Below are positions 22,925 to 33,741 of a stretch of 62,000 nt of DNA, in pieces. Position 1 is the stretch's first letter. Every line of letters begins with the position of its first letter. The notes beneath the pieces were generated by a model that worked only from the letters and a program-made list of their open reading frames with translations, searched no databases and had not been told where the DNA came from. The DNA is from Adiantum capillus-veneris (Eukaryota; Streptophyta; Polypodiopsida; Polypodiales; Pteridaceae). The translations under genes and the position numbers were made by a program. The DNA lies in NCBI GenBank assembly GCA_014529385.2, contig CM043960.1:29171396-29233395 (forward strand), in the 5' to 3' direction.

Positions 22925-24640
22925 AATCAGGAATACCTTCAAACATGTCCTTTGCACAACGGATGGCTAAGTGAAATGATGCAGGAAATTGATTAATTGG
23001 TTTGGAGTGAGTCGATAGAGAAGCTGCTGATTAGAGATTCAACTGGTATTGATATTCAGTGCTAGATTAGGATGAAAATACTCCTCAGTGGTTTCAAAGA
23101 TGCTATTTACGATCTCAGATCATGCTGCATCAAGTAAATCTCTGCTTGGTACACTAGGAGCTCCAGCATGGGGGCGGCTATGGCGGTTGCCCCACAGCTT
23201 GCTATGAGGAAGAGGCCCGAGGTGAGAAAGTACTCCATCTCTTTTTCTGAGAGCCGGTCCACATTCATGGAGCCATTGACGTATAGCTGTTGGGGAGGTT
23301 TTTCTTGAGTGAGCCCGGCTAGAGTAGTACACGGATCACGGACCCCCAATGCCGATGGTGATGGTGATGCCATAGATAGCTTGATGCTTACTGGGAGCAT
23401 GACGGGGAGCAGCGCGCGCACTGCTCCTTCAACGTGCTTCTTGCGAGCACGTTGGAGCCTCGTTGTTGTCATAGTTTTGATAATAATGACTGGAAAACCA
23501 ACACAAGGGATGTCCAACTAGGAGTGACAATGGCAGGCAGTACCCATAATTGATAGCGACTCTCTTGTAATCGACCTATGTCAGCTCACCATATCATCAT
23601 CAGGCCGGTAGTAATAATAATATTATTACTCTAGTCTACCATCCTTCTATTTTTGCAAGGTGCTAATCTTACCACAACCTGCACATGTCAATCTAGAGTT
23701 GCATCTTATTCACAAAGATTACACAGAAGAGGAGCCCCGGAACGCCCATCTGATCTCACTTCGCCCAATTTTTTCGACAGACTTTTCCATTCATGCGAAC
23801 ATTAATCTTTTTAGTTATTTTTTGAAGCCTCTTTTGAAGTTTCCAAAAGTTAATTGGAGTCTTCAACCCTAGGCCCCCCAAATAATTAAATATGATCTCT
23901 AGGGCAAGAGGCTCACCCGCCTGTTTTTCATTTCAATTTCTAAGGCTCATATCCTTTAATTATGTGGTTGTTGCACTTGCCGAGGGTAAGTTAAATGTGC
24001 AATCCTCTAAAATTCCACCCAATTACCACGCTATAATCAATTGTTAAATGGGATAGTAAACTAATATCCACACATGATCTCTTAGACAATATATATTTCG
24101 TCGGCTTCGGCAGCTTGTGTTAGCACTAATTGCATCGCAATTCGTCAACCCCAACGCTGGACAAACCCAAAATTCTGCGGCAATTAGTGATGCAGATTGA
24201 AGCCCTCATTATGCTTTTCTTCCGTGATCAAATGTGAAATTAAGCTTGATTGCGTTTTGATGGCATGGGGATTCATTGCTTCAATAAACTATATTTGACA
24301 AATTCACACAAAATGAATGCTCCTGATCATCTTTACTCAATGCACCATCATGGACTTGTATTACTTACGGCAGGGATAAGAAGCATTATTTCACGTCATT
24401 GCAAGGGATAAGAAGCATTATCGTGCACCAACGCAAGGGATATCCAACTAGAAGTGATGCCAAGAACTCGACATTCGAGCTCATTGATGCTCTCAAAGTA
24501 CTTGACCATTTAAGACCAACAAGTTTATTTGTGTTCGTGTTTGTAGTATACAAATTCATGATTGTAAGTGTGTCTGCGTGTGAGTATGCATTATTGTATT
24601 TCCGTCATGTGTTACTGTGTGGGTGTGTGTGTGAATGCAA
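22925..24640. other. Unassigned segment
   Basis: No gene I can support. A minus-strand open frame of 136 codons (23517-23107) includes a hydrophobic stretch (SGLFLIASCGATAIAAPMLE) that could be one membrane segment, but it has no recognisable homology. Confidence 0.3.

Positions 24641-24644
<4 letters not shown>

Positions 24645-24693
<49 letters not shown>
24645..24693. repeat. (GT)n microsatellite
   Basis: Near-pure GT run of about 49 bp, left of the foldback element. Confidence 0.95.
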
Positions 24694-24694
<1 letters not shown>

Positions 24695-24744
24695 ATGATT
24701 CTATTTGGGAAATGTGTTCTTGTGTGTGTGTGTATGCATTTTCG

Positions 24745-24993
24745 CCATAGGAGCTTCCAATGGAGCTCCATTGGAGCTCACCCATGACTTGAAATGCATA
24801 GTGAGAAAGTAGCGTGCAACTCCCCCATGCCTTTCAAGGCATGGTGAGAAGGCAGCGCGCACGCTGCTTTCTCACCATGCCTTGAAAGGCATGGTGAGAG
24901 GGCAGCGCGGATGCTGCCTTCTCACCATGCCTTTCAAGGCATAGAGGAGCTCCATTTGGGGCTCCATTGGGGCTCCATTGGAAGCTCCTATGG
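24745..24993. mobile_element. 249-bp foldback/MITE-like element
   Basis: Bounded by a perfect 22-bp terminal inverted repeat (CCATAGGAGCTTCCAATGGAGC at 24745-24766, its complement at 24972-24993). The interior is a chain of smaller palindromes: 'accatgcctt-caaggcatgg' blocks alternate with 'gtgagaaggcagcgcgc' and its complement, about four diverged rounds. Single-stranded it would fold into a long branched hairpin. No coding capacity. No clear target-site duplication is visible because CA/GT repeats flank it. Confidence 0.75.
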
Positions 24994-25012
24994 AGGACCT
25001 ACACGTGCGTGT

Positions 25013-25065
25013 ATACACACACACACACACACACACACACATGAAAATAGCCATTCGGTGCAAGA

Positions 25066-25106
<41 letters not shown>

Positions 25107-25158
25107 TTTGCGTGAGTATAAAATGCGTGCACACACACATCCACACACACACACACAC
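25013..25158. repeat. (CA)n microsatellite cluster
   Basis: Three CA runs (25013-25040, 25069-25103, 25131-25158). Together with the GT run left of the foldback element they form an outer inverted pair. Confidence 0.95.
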
Positions 25159-25315
25159 TGAGTACCTTCTCTTCTTCTTCCACTCCTTCTTCTAAAAACT
25201 GAACATGTAACGATTTTATATTTCAAATATAAAACTCCTGTTTTTTGTATTCTTTTGGTTTTGTTAACCAGCGCCTGATATAACTGGTATAGCGGTATAG
25301 AAAAATAGAAATATA

Positions 25316-26300
25316 ATTACCAATGCTACCAGCACCAGTACTAGCACTAGAAGTCTTTTGACTAGTACCAGTACTAGTATGCTAGTATAGTAGTTTCAAT
25401 TCCAGTACTAAAACTAAAAGTCAGAAGACTAGTACTTGTACTAGTACCAATATACCAAACCTATATCTATACCAGTATACTAGCTCTCAGCAGGACCCTT
25501 ATAGAATTACCTATTTCCTATCTCCGAGGGTAAAACTCTTGGTTTTTTTAACATTGTTCAGATATTCATGAAATAACAATATGTCAGGGAGCCAGTAAAC
25601 CATTAAACATGTATACCAGAAAAGTAATAAAGCAGTATCAGTACCAGTACTAGCACTGACAATTTTAGACTAGTACTAATACTAAGTATGCCACTTGGTA
25701 TACCAGTTTAGAAGTATAGCAATTTTAGTATCACTACTAACAGTACTGGTACTAATAGTACTAGTACTAGCATTGATTGATACCAGTACCAATATACTAG
25801 CTCTTTGCAAGACTTATAGAATTACCTATCTCCTATATAAGACTGCTAGTTTATACACCTTTTTGGTATTCTTGACATAAACAATGTCTAGAAACCAGTT
25901 TGCCAATAAACCAGTATAGCATTATAACAATATAGATGTGTAGCATTATCAATACTAGTACCGTTAGTACCAGTATACCAGTTGACCAGGATTGCAAGAT
26001 AGAAGTACCAGTACTACCAGTACCAGTACCGACACTAAGAAATTGAGAATGGTACCAGTATCAATACTAGTGTATCAGACTGTAAAAAGTTTGTTTAAAA
26101 TGATGTAATTGGCTACCAAAGTCTCTTGAAATTTTTCTTTCAATTATAAGGTTACTTACACAAAAAGGTGTACCTATGTGAAATGGATAACAACTAGCGT
26201 GCCAATTTACGCAGTACCAGTACTACCAGTACCAATATTGGCACTAAAAATTTGGTACTGGTACCAATACCAGTACCAGTATATCAAACTGTTAAAAGTT
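25316..26300. repeat. Degenerate AGTACY hexamer array
   Basis: Clusters of 'agtaccagtactagtacta'-type sequence at about 25316-25480, 25630-25830, 25945-26065 and 26212-26285, mixed with 'agtata(cc/ct)'. The motif nearly equals its own complement, so the array reads alike on both strands. Between clusters are related spacers: 'gtttgttta-aatg-tgtaattg-ctaccaaagtctcttgaaattt' occurs near 26090 and again near 26300, about 209 bp apart. Confidence 0.8.
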
Positions 26301-26711
26301 TGTTTATAATGGTGTAATTGACTACCAAAGTCTCTTGAAATTTATATTTCAATTTGAACAAAAAAGTTGTACCTTTGTGACATGGATAACAACTAGGATG
26401 CCCATGCATCACCTGCATATAGAGCCAATGCTAACAAAATGTTGTGTATTTTCTAAGGGTGCAAGTGAGGGCTACTCTCTTTGGTTCAACTTTTTTGATG
26501 CTTTACTGTTTGTAAGATTGGCAACTGGTTTGAAGTTTGTGAAGAAGCTTCTTCCTTTTGGATGGGGTCAGCTTGTACCAACCTGATTTTATTCATTTGT
26601 CCAAAATCAGGCTATCTAAGTTTGTTTTGTATAATAAACCTTGTATTTATTTGGGTACCTTGGTCTTTGAACATGTATATGTTTTTTTGTGGGTAATATA
26701 AGTAAATAACT

Positions 26712-26745
<34 letters not shown>

Positions 26746-27180
26746 AGTACCTTCTCTTCTTCTTCTATTCCTTCTTCTTCTTCACAAAAAAACAGGCTCA
26801 TTCACTTTCACTTCACTTCATTTCACTTTACATGTATTATATTTATAAAATATATACAATACATACTTATAAAGAGTATATAATTAAACAAATTGAACAC
26901 ATAACAATAATATATTTCAAATGACTAAACACTTATAGAATAAGATATATATATTAAACTTCTATCAACATATACACTTGTGTTCACGCACACACACACA
27001 CACACACACACACCAATTGGAGGCACTATTAGAATGCATTAAATGCAATCCTTGAACCACCATCTAGAAATAAAAAAGCTTGCCAAATTCCACTTGCAAG
27101 CACAAAATTACAGTTTGTACATATTTTAAAATTATAATTTACCAGTTTGAATGCAGGGGCAAAAAAGTAAAAGGATTTTT
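26301..27180. other. Unassigned AT-rich segment with two (CA)n runs
   Basis: CA runs at 26714-26743 and 26989-27013. No gene seen. Confidence 0.6.
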
Positions 27181-29350
27181 TAGCATTATATGGATCTCCT
27201 TTGCAAGTTGCTAAACTTCCACAACATTATGATGAAAATGTGTGCTTTGAGTTGCTTGCAGCTCAAGATAAAATAAAACAAATGTTAGGGATGAAGCAAC
27301 GCTTTGATGGTCACTTGTGGATTCACCCATCTATTACAACCATGGCGATAGCATGCACAACTTGTCTAAGCCATGGGATGCATGCAATGCAATTATTCAA
27401 CATGTCCTCATTAAATTAATGAACAATAATTTAATGGTATCAATTTTGTGGATATTTGGACAGACAGGTCAAGAAGGACTACCTTGCAATGGAAGAGAAG
27501 ACAACAATAACTTGTCAATATGTTCAGAAGGTTGTTACTTGTGTTGCTACTTGTCCCTGCAAAATCTCTTATGTTTTGCCTCAAGACAGTACAATGTCGC
27601 AACTGGCAATACATGCTGGTAAACATTTCCATAATGTTAAAGCAGGAACCTCCACGGCTTCCATTTCAAGAGTACCGAAACTGGTAGTTGCAGTACTAAA
27701 AATTGACAAGGGTGGTCCGAGAAAAATTCAAATGTTGGTGGCGCAACAACTTGTGCTTAACTCCTTAATTGGTGAGGAAGCTGAAGTTACATGCGATGGA
27801 CAATTCAATGTTTTTTTGGAGGATATGAGAAACTAATTTGTCTTCCTTGAATTTGTTCATATTTTAAGTATTATTGATTTAACTTTCTTGGGATGCATCA
27901 TGTAGGTTTTCTTCAATTGTTTCAAAGGAGAGGAATAGTCAAGGTGATGGTATTGGGGATGGATATGATAATATTTTATTGCTTCAAAAAAGGTGCATGT
28001 TTCCTTTTTTCCATGGGAGTAGATTTCCTAGACAGGGTGAAGAGGATGACAAGTGCTTCTATTTAAAATGTCCACTAAGGGACCAGGTTCTGGGATTGAT
28101 CTAGTAAATCAGATGAAACGAATCCAAATGGGTGACTTAAGAAATAGTGGGTGCATTTTGATTTTACCCATAGGTTGGGCAACGATGTCATGCTCAGTTT
28201 ATGATCCAAGGTAATCTTTAAGTATTTAAAATATCTCATATTTTTTTCATCATTAAATTTGAGATGAAAAAAATATGTGTGAAAATATTTATGTTGAATA
28301 TCTTGCAGCATACAATCATTGTAGATAATTGCTATATGTGAAACTAAAGAGGAGGATGCAAAGACTCAAGTTATTTTTTGGGAGAACCTTAGTTCAACAA
28401 TGGAAAATTACTGACACGATGCAACTAATTTTGCAGGTTTTATGTCTAATGAGGTTGGGGAAAATTGGAATGCTATTTGAATAGTCTTCAATGGCAGGCC
28501 AAATAATATTATGGAGGGTCAAGTACGGTCATGCATGTTTCATTGTTGGGAGCAAAGTCTGCACAAATACGCTAAAAAGTAGATACCTCAAAATCTAACA
28601 AATCAACATTGATAAGTGTGAGGAATGAAGAGCTTGTAAGACCATTTAGCGTGCATCTCAAAAGGCACAATCAATTCAAAAATGGTGGGGACAGCATCTA
28701 ACTACAGAGAGCATCACTAGAGCGAGCAGATGGTTTAAATGGTGGGGCCAACAAATTTCTCGTTGGGGAGGAATTGGTACAGATGTAAGTACCTTTATGA
28801 CAATTTATATTTTTAGAAAAAATTATAAATTTTGCATATATAAAATTTATAAATATTTACGCATGTTTGTTTAAGTTTCATAGACTCATTTAACTTCGTG
28901 GGAGCGGGCACAATTTCCAATGTTAATTTATCAGAAAGTGTGCATGCCAGCTGGTTAGCGAGTGAAGGTGGAAAGAGAAAATTTTATTTGTATGATGTTT
29001 GCGTAACAGATATTATAAATTCATATATACAATGTGAAAAGCGTTTGGGATATACTACTAGGCGTTATATAGGAACGGGTCCCATAATGGAGACCTTGCT
29101 TTCTGGAGTTGAATCTCAATACACTCCAACTCTGGCCAACGTGGCCCATCTAGTACATGAGGCTATTGCAGGGACTCCAATGTATGCGCATCCAATTTTT
29201 CATGGAGACAAAGAAACATTACAACGCAAAAAGAGGGGTAGAACAAGAACAAGTAGCTCCCATCGCTAGGAATATGTCATGGAATCTAGACAACAAAACC
29301 ATCGTGGCCGGCCCAAAAAAATCAGGCTTGATATCCAAGGACCGGGCATT
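27180..29350 (+). pseudogene. MULE-like transposase pseudogene, multi-exon
   Basis: Coding-like pieces follow in order: 27201-27419, 27456-27836 (with HAGKHFHNVKAGTS and KIDKGGPRKIQMLVAQQL), about 27990-28210, about 28309-28660 (WNAI-IVFNGRPNNIMEG, then RSCMFHCWEQSLHKYAKK) and 28898-29269 (SNVNLSESVHASWLA). The C-x-x-H-x-x-x-Q segment and the N-x-S-E-S motif fit a Mutator-like DDE transposase. Two intron-like gaps have good splice sites (28211-28308, GT...TTGCAG; 28785-28883, GTAAGT...CATAG). An AT-hook, RGRPKK, is readable near 29310. Stops and frameshifts are present. The chromovirus-like LTR at 29599 cuts the 3' side. Family assignment is inference. Confidence 0.5.
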
Positions 29351-29598
29351 TCAACATTCCACTTCAAATTAGTGACAATGATGATGATATTGGATCTCAA
29401 AAAGAAACAACCACACCTTTGTCATCTCAAAGAAATAGTGTGTTAGAGAGTGATGTGCCATGCACTCAGTGGGCCCCGAGAAGAATGGTCATGAAGAAAT
29501 TGAAAGCATGTAATAGTATGACATCTTTATTTTTGGATGAAGTGAAAAAGTCTCAAGAGCATGTAGTTTTTAGAGTGCTCACTGAAAACATAAGGTAT

Positions 29599-30937
29599 TG
29601 TTTGAGTAGAAATTAAAAGGAAATAGGAACTAAGGGATAATAACTTAAGGACCTTAATCTAAATTTAAACTAGGGTTATAAAATACTTTACAGGAAAGAT
29701 TTCATGTGGATAGCCCTAGCATAACATAGAAGATTTAAGTTTGAACTTGGTCTTACATGTTTGGAAAAAGGCTAGCGCAGGTGTTTACCTGTGGGATACA
29801 ACGGGGATGTTTTTTTTTGCTAGGAATGATAACCGTTGGTCTATATTTTGAGCTCCGATTATTCACTGCCCTAGAAATGGGGTTGAATGGGACTGTGTCC
29901 CGGATGGGTGATAGGGACCCGCGGATGTATCTCGAAATCGGCATAGTCCGGCTAGGCCTGATGCTGACGGGAAAGGGAGGAATAAAAATAGATCCATGAA
30001 GGGATCATGATAAGGAAGTAGGATGTGATTTAATTAAGGAACTCTTCTAATTGTTTGGTAAAAAGGAACCATGGAAAGGCTAGGAACCTAAATGGGCTTC
30101 TGCAATTGTCCTCATCATCCGGACCTTTGCTTTGCTTCTCGAATTATTGATTTAAAAAAAACTTAGAGTAGATTATCTTTGAATCCTTTTCACACAAGAT
30201 AAGAAAAATAAGAATTGAAAATTGTGTCAAGGCACCGACTCCACACGTGGCAGAGAAGATAGGATACCCGAGTCTTGGGACGAGGATAGGGATATGCCTA
30301 GAGGAATATGTGTGATTGCTTGAGGGATAACTAGACAACTTTAATAATACTAAAGGAAAAAGGAAGAAAAATATTCTTTTTTTTTAAAATGTGGGAATGA
30401 CATGATAAATGCACACTTTTGTAAGGGTATACAACACATTTTGCATGCTTCTTTCAAATGTTTGAAATGTGTCCTCGGTTCGTTATGTTTGGAATATTTT
30501 TTTATAATATCATAGTACTACCTTGAAAGGTGCATTTACCAAACGGTTCGGTGGGTGGGTGGATTTTAGAGGGTTAATTTGTTGGTCAAAAAGTTGAACC
30601 CAATTTTTTTTTGTCCATTAAGTTAAGTCAAAAAGGGGAAAAGGAATTTTGATCTACGAAGCAAGAATCAAACTTAGGAACGAGGAATTTGTGTAGCTAT
30701 TAAATACACTCATCTTAGAGGAACGCTTTGACAACTATGTCGGTCCATAACCGAGAAAAAAGGGTCAGTGACCTTGGATCAAGGGTGAACTAGAGAACAC
30801 CCACCAGTTGACCATGGAAGGTTGAGTTCACAATTAGTCTGATGACTTCGATAGGAAATTTCAAAGCGATAAGGAAAGATATTTTGGGGGTTAAGGGTTT
30901 TTGTAAGGAAAAAGTGAATGTTATCACCCCCTTGAGT
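29599..30937 (+). repeat. RE-5a 5' LTR (chromovirus-like)
   Basis: Starts TGTTTGAGTAG and runs to just before an initiator-Met-type primer site at 30938. Aligns over its full length with 43880-45220. The exact 3' end is uncertain (possibly ATCA at 30926). Confidence 0.85.
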
Positions 30938-30957
30938 TGGCATCAAAGAGCAGGAGG
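30938..30957 (+). promoter_or_regulatory. RE-5a primer binding site (initiator tRNA-Met type)
   Basis: TGGCATCAAAGAGCAGGAGG resembles the TGGTATCAGAGC primer site of plant chromoviruses and copia elements. The same sequence follows the second LTR at 45221. Confidence 0.7.
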
Positions 30958-31703
30958 AACCCTGTCTTGGTGTTGGTCATAAGCGGGAGGGATGTTCGGA
31001 ATCATGGTGTATCAATTTGGAGATGGTGAAGCCGACGATCCCTGGCAAGGCCTTTCACAAGTGGAATTATAGCGTAGTTTCTATCCTTGGCCAGTCAAAG
31101 ATTTCTAGTATGAACTTTTGTAGGAAGAGAGTGAGTTATTAAGAAGATGATTTTCTCCAGTTTGTGTAGGAATAACTCGAAATAGCCACTGTAGAAAAGA
31201 ATGAAAAAAACGAAGAGGACATGATAAAGAACTTTGTCTACTTCATCTTTCCTACCAACGAAAAGAATTACAAAATCTACAAATATGGGATACCCAGTAC
31301 AATATAGTTATGGAATAATGCCTCGCGGGCCATTACTATGATTTGGATAATCTCTGCCTAGAAATGGTAATAGAGAAAATAATGAAACACAAACTGATAT
31401 TGTAATTGGTCTTGCAAGTCATTTTTTTAATCCAAGTCTATAATATTATATTTTGGATTACTATGAACCCTAGAGATTCAAGGACAATCCTTTGAAAAGC
31501 ATGAAATGGGAGGACATAGCATTTACAAAATGGTAAAGAGGTGTTCTATTGATCGTTAATTATTTCCCCAAATGTACATTTGGACGTGATAAATAGAATC
31601 CATCTTTTGAAATGTCTGAATTTTTAAGACACCCTTGTGTATTTATGATATTTATGAACCTATCGCTAAGAGGAAGTAGTTTTGTTTTCCATAGCCATAA
31701 AAT

Positions 31704-32326
31704 ATGCCACATAAACTCCCAAGAGATAGAGCTTCTCAAGACTCGCCTGTAGCTAACACTTCAGATTCGGTGCTTCCTGATACACAAGCGCCACTAGCAC
31801 CTCAAGTTGTTCTTGTACCAAATCAGATGTCGCTTGCTACAACACTCGTAGAAGATTTTGGGCATGACAAGGATCAGAAGGCCTTTCTCAAATCTGTGCA
31901 ACCATGTCCATTTTTAGGGACGGGTGAGATTGTGCCTACTCAACTAGAAGAATGGATAATTCATATGGATGACTACTTTGCTCTTGCCGGATACAATACA
32001 GTTGCTCAAGGAATAATCGGGAGAGCTAAGTTAGAAGGACCAGCAAACCTGGTGGAAGCTCAACTGCCAATCTCGCCAAGTAGTAGAGGTGACTCAAAGC
32101 TGGGAAGAGTTAAAGCATCATCTCAAGGAGAGTTATCTTCCCCTATACTATTCCACCACTAAGATGGATGAGTTTCTTTCTTGCAAGCTAGAGAATAGTT
32201 CTGTTGAACCTTACTATGAGGAGTTTGTCCGACTTTCACGATATGCTCCTCTCACGACAAAGGAACAAAAGCTAAGTCGCTTCATCCTTGGACTTGGAGA
32301 ATTTGGCTCCCAAAGTAGAGTCCCTT
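31704..32326 (+). pseudogene. gag: RE-5a gag, truncated
   Basis: N-terminal Pro/Ala-rich part, then a gypsy gag domain: PTQLEEWIIHMDDYFALAGY, then in a second frame SWEELKHHLKESYLPLYY, EPYYEEFVRLSRYAP and LSRFILGL. The frame breaks near 32050 by loss of two bases. Homology ends at 32326 where the RE-6 LTR begins. The nucleocapsid and pol regions are missing here. Confidence 0.8.
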
Positions 32327-32927
32327 TGTTAACCCTCACGGCTCACGGGCACCCTATCACCTACGACGGACGTTGTAACCTACGGCGGACATTGTATTAT
32401 TTATTTGGTAGAGTTAGGTACTGGGCTTGTTGGTCCAATAGGAAAAGGGTAAGAGTGATCGTCGATGAGAGGCGCACTCTAACTGGAACATTCAAGGGAT
32501 TAGTTGGCTAAGCATGGGCGCCCAAGTGTGAATGGGGTGAGCTCATATAAAAGTCAACTAAACCTAAAATTCACTCATTCTCTCATTTGTGCAATAGAAG
32601 AGTGCTCTTGCTCCATCTCCATCTTCTTCTTCTTCATCTCCTTGTGTGTGTGTGTGTATGCATGAGAGAGAGAGAGAGAGTGTGTGTGATTGAGCATTGC
32701 GACGACGGCAAGGCGGCGGCGAAGCGGTTGAGCGTGACAAAGCGGCGGCTCCTTCTTCTTCGCGGGCGAGGAATCCTCAACGAAGCAAGCGTAGAGCGGT
32801 GAGTGACACACCATCGCCTTCTTTCAGCTTACTAGTTTAGGCTTGTTGTGTGCTTTGGATCCATTTGTGGCTCGCACACGGTGTATCGGCAAGTTCCTTG
32901 CATTGACACGTGCGACATACGCGCACA
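32327..32927 (+). repeat. RE-6 5' LTR
   Basis: TGTTAACC to GCGCACA, 601 bp, ending four bases before the primer site. A TATAAAA box lies at 32546-32552. The R-U5 half contains GT and GA runs (32642-32690) and 'gagcggtgagtgacacacc', all found inverted at 45760-46040 in RE-7. Confidence 0.8.
32546..32552 (+). promoter_or_regulatory. RE-6 LTR TATA box
   Basis: TATAAAA in 'gctcatataaaagtc', about 380 bp before the LTR end. Confidence 0.65.
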
Positions 32928-32931
32928 TTTT

Positions 32932-32949
32932 TGGCGCCGCTACCGGGGA
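32932..32949 (+). promoter_or_regulatory. RE-6 primer binding site (tRNA-Asp type)
   Basis: TGGCGCCGCTACCGGGGA, one base different from the RE-8 site. Confidence 0.85.
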
Positions 32950-33080
32950 ATGCCATACACTAAGCTTGAATGCCACTGTGTGCTTCTTTCGTGGTGCAAT
33001 TTCCATTGTAGGAAGGGTAGGGAAGGAGTGTGTGTGTGTGTGTTGAGAAGAGGGATTTGGTGTTATACTGTGTGTTTTTT

Positions 33081-33206
33081 TGTTAATGGAGTTTTCAAAG
33101 GTACTATGTTTATTCTCTGTGTATTAAGGTTGTTAGTTTTCTTTGTTAATGGAGTTTTCAAAGGTACTATGTTTATTCTCTGTGTACTAAGGTTGTTGGT
33201 TTTCTG
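33081..33206 (+). repeat. 63-bp tandem duplication in RE-6 leader
   Basis: 'tgttaatggagttttcaaag' starts at 33081 and again at 33144, with near-identical continuation (attaagg against actaagg). The rest of the leader (32950-33741) has poly-A runs near 33343-33382 and no palindromes like those of RE-1 and RE-8. Confidence 0.9.
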
Positions 33207-33741
33207 TGTACAGTAAGTAGGAAGTAGATCTGTGAGAGTTAATAGAGTGTGTTAGTGTGTAACAGTAGGCGTATTAGTTAAGAGTAGGTAGATAGAGTGT
33301 GCGTGTGTGCTCTCACGCCGGCTGCCAGCGACCTTATCATTTTAAAAAAAAAATTAAAATTTAAAAAAAAATTAAAAAAAATAAAAATAGGACCGGGATC
33401 GGAAATATCTCCTAGACCCAAGCTCACACCCAAGCCCAAGCTCACGCTCAAGCTTAGGCCTCAGTCGCCTTTTAAAATAAGGAATTTTAGCTTCACATGT
33501 AGCTAAAAATTGATTTTTTGAGGACCAACGGAACTTCAGATGCCCGAAAATTGTATTGTAAAGCACACAACGACCCTCTAAGTGATACGCTTGTTTCGAG
33601 CTATCACACACTTTAGTCAAAAAAATCAAACATTAAAAAGCATTAAAAACGTAAAAAACACGAGTGAAAATAGACGCTTAAAAAAGGTAAGCGGTTAACC
33701 TTTGAGGTTATTCACCGACGCTTGCAGGGTGCCAAAGGCAC

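Noticed and set aside
24556-24771. Open frames of 60-103 codons across 24399-25195 encoding Cys/Val or His/Thr repeats.
   Set aside because: They are translations of (GT)n/(CA)n tracts.
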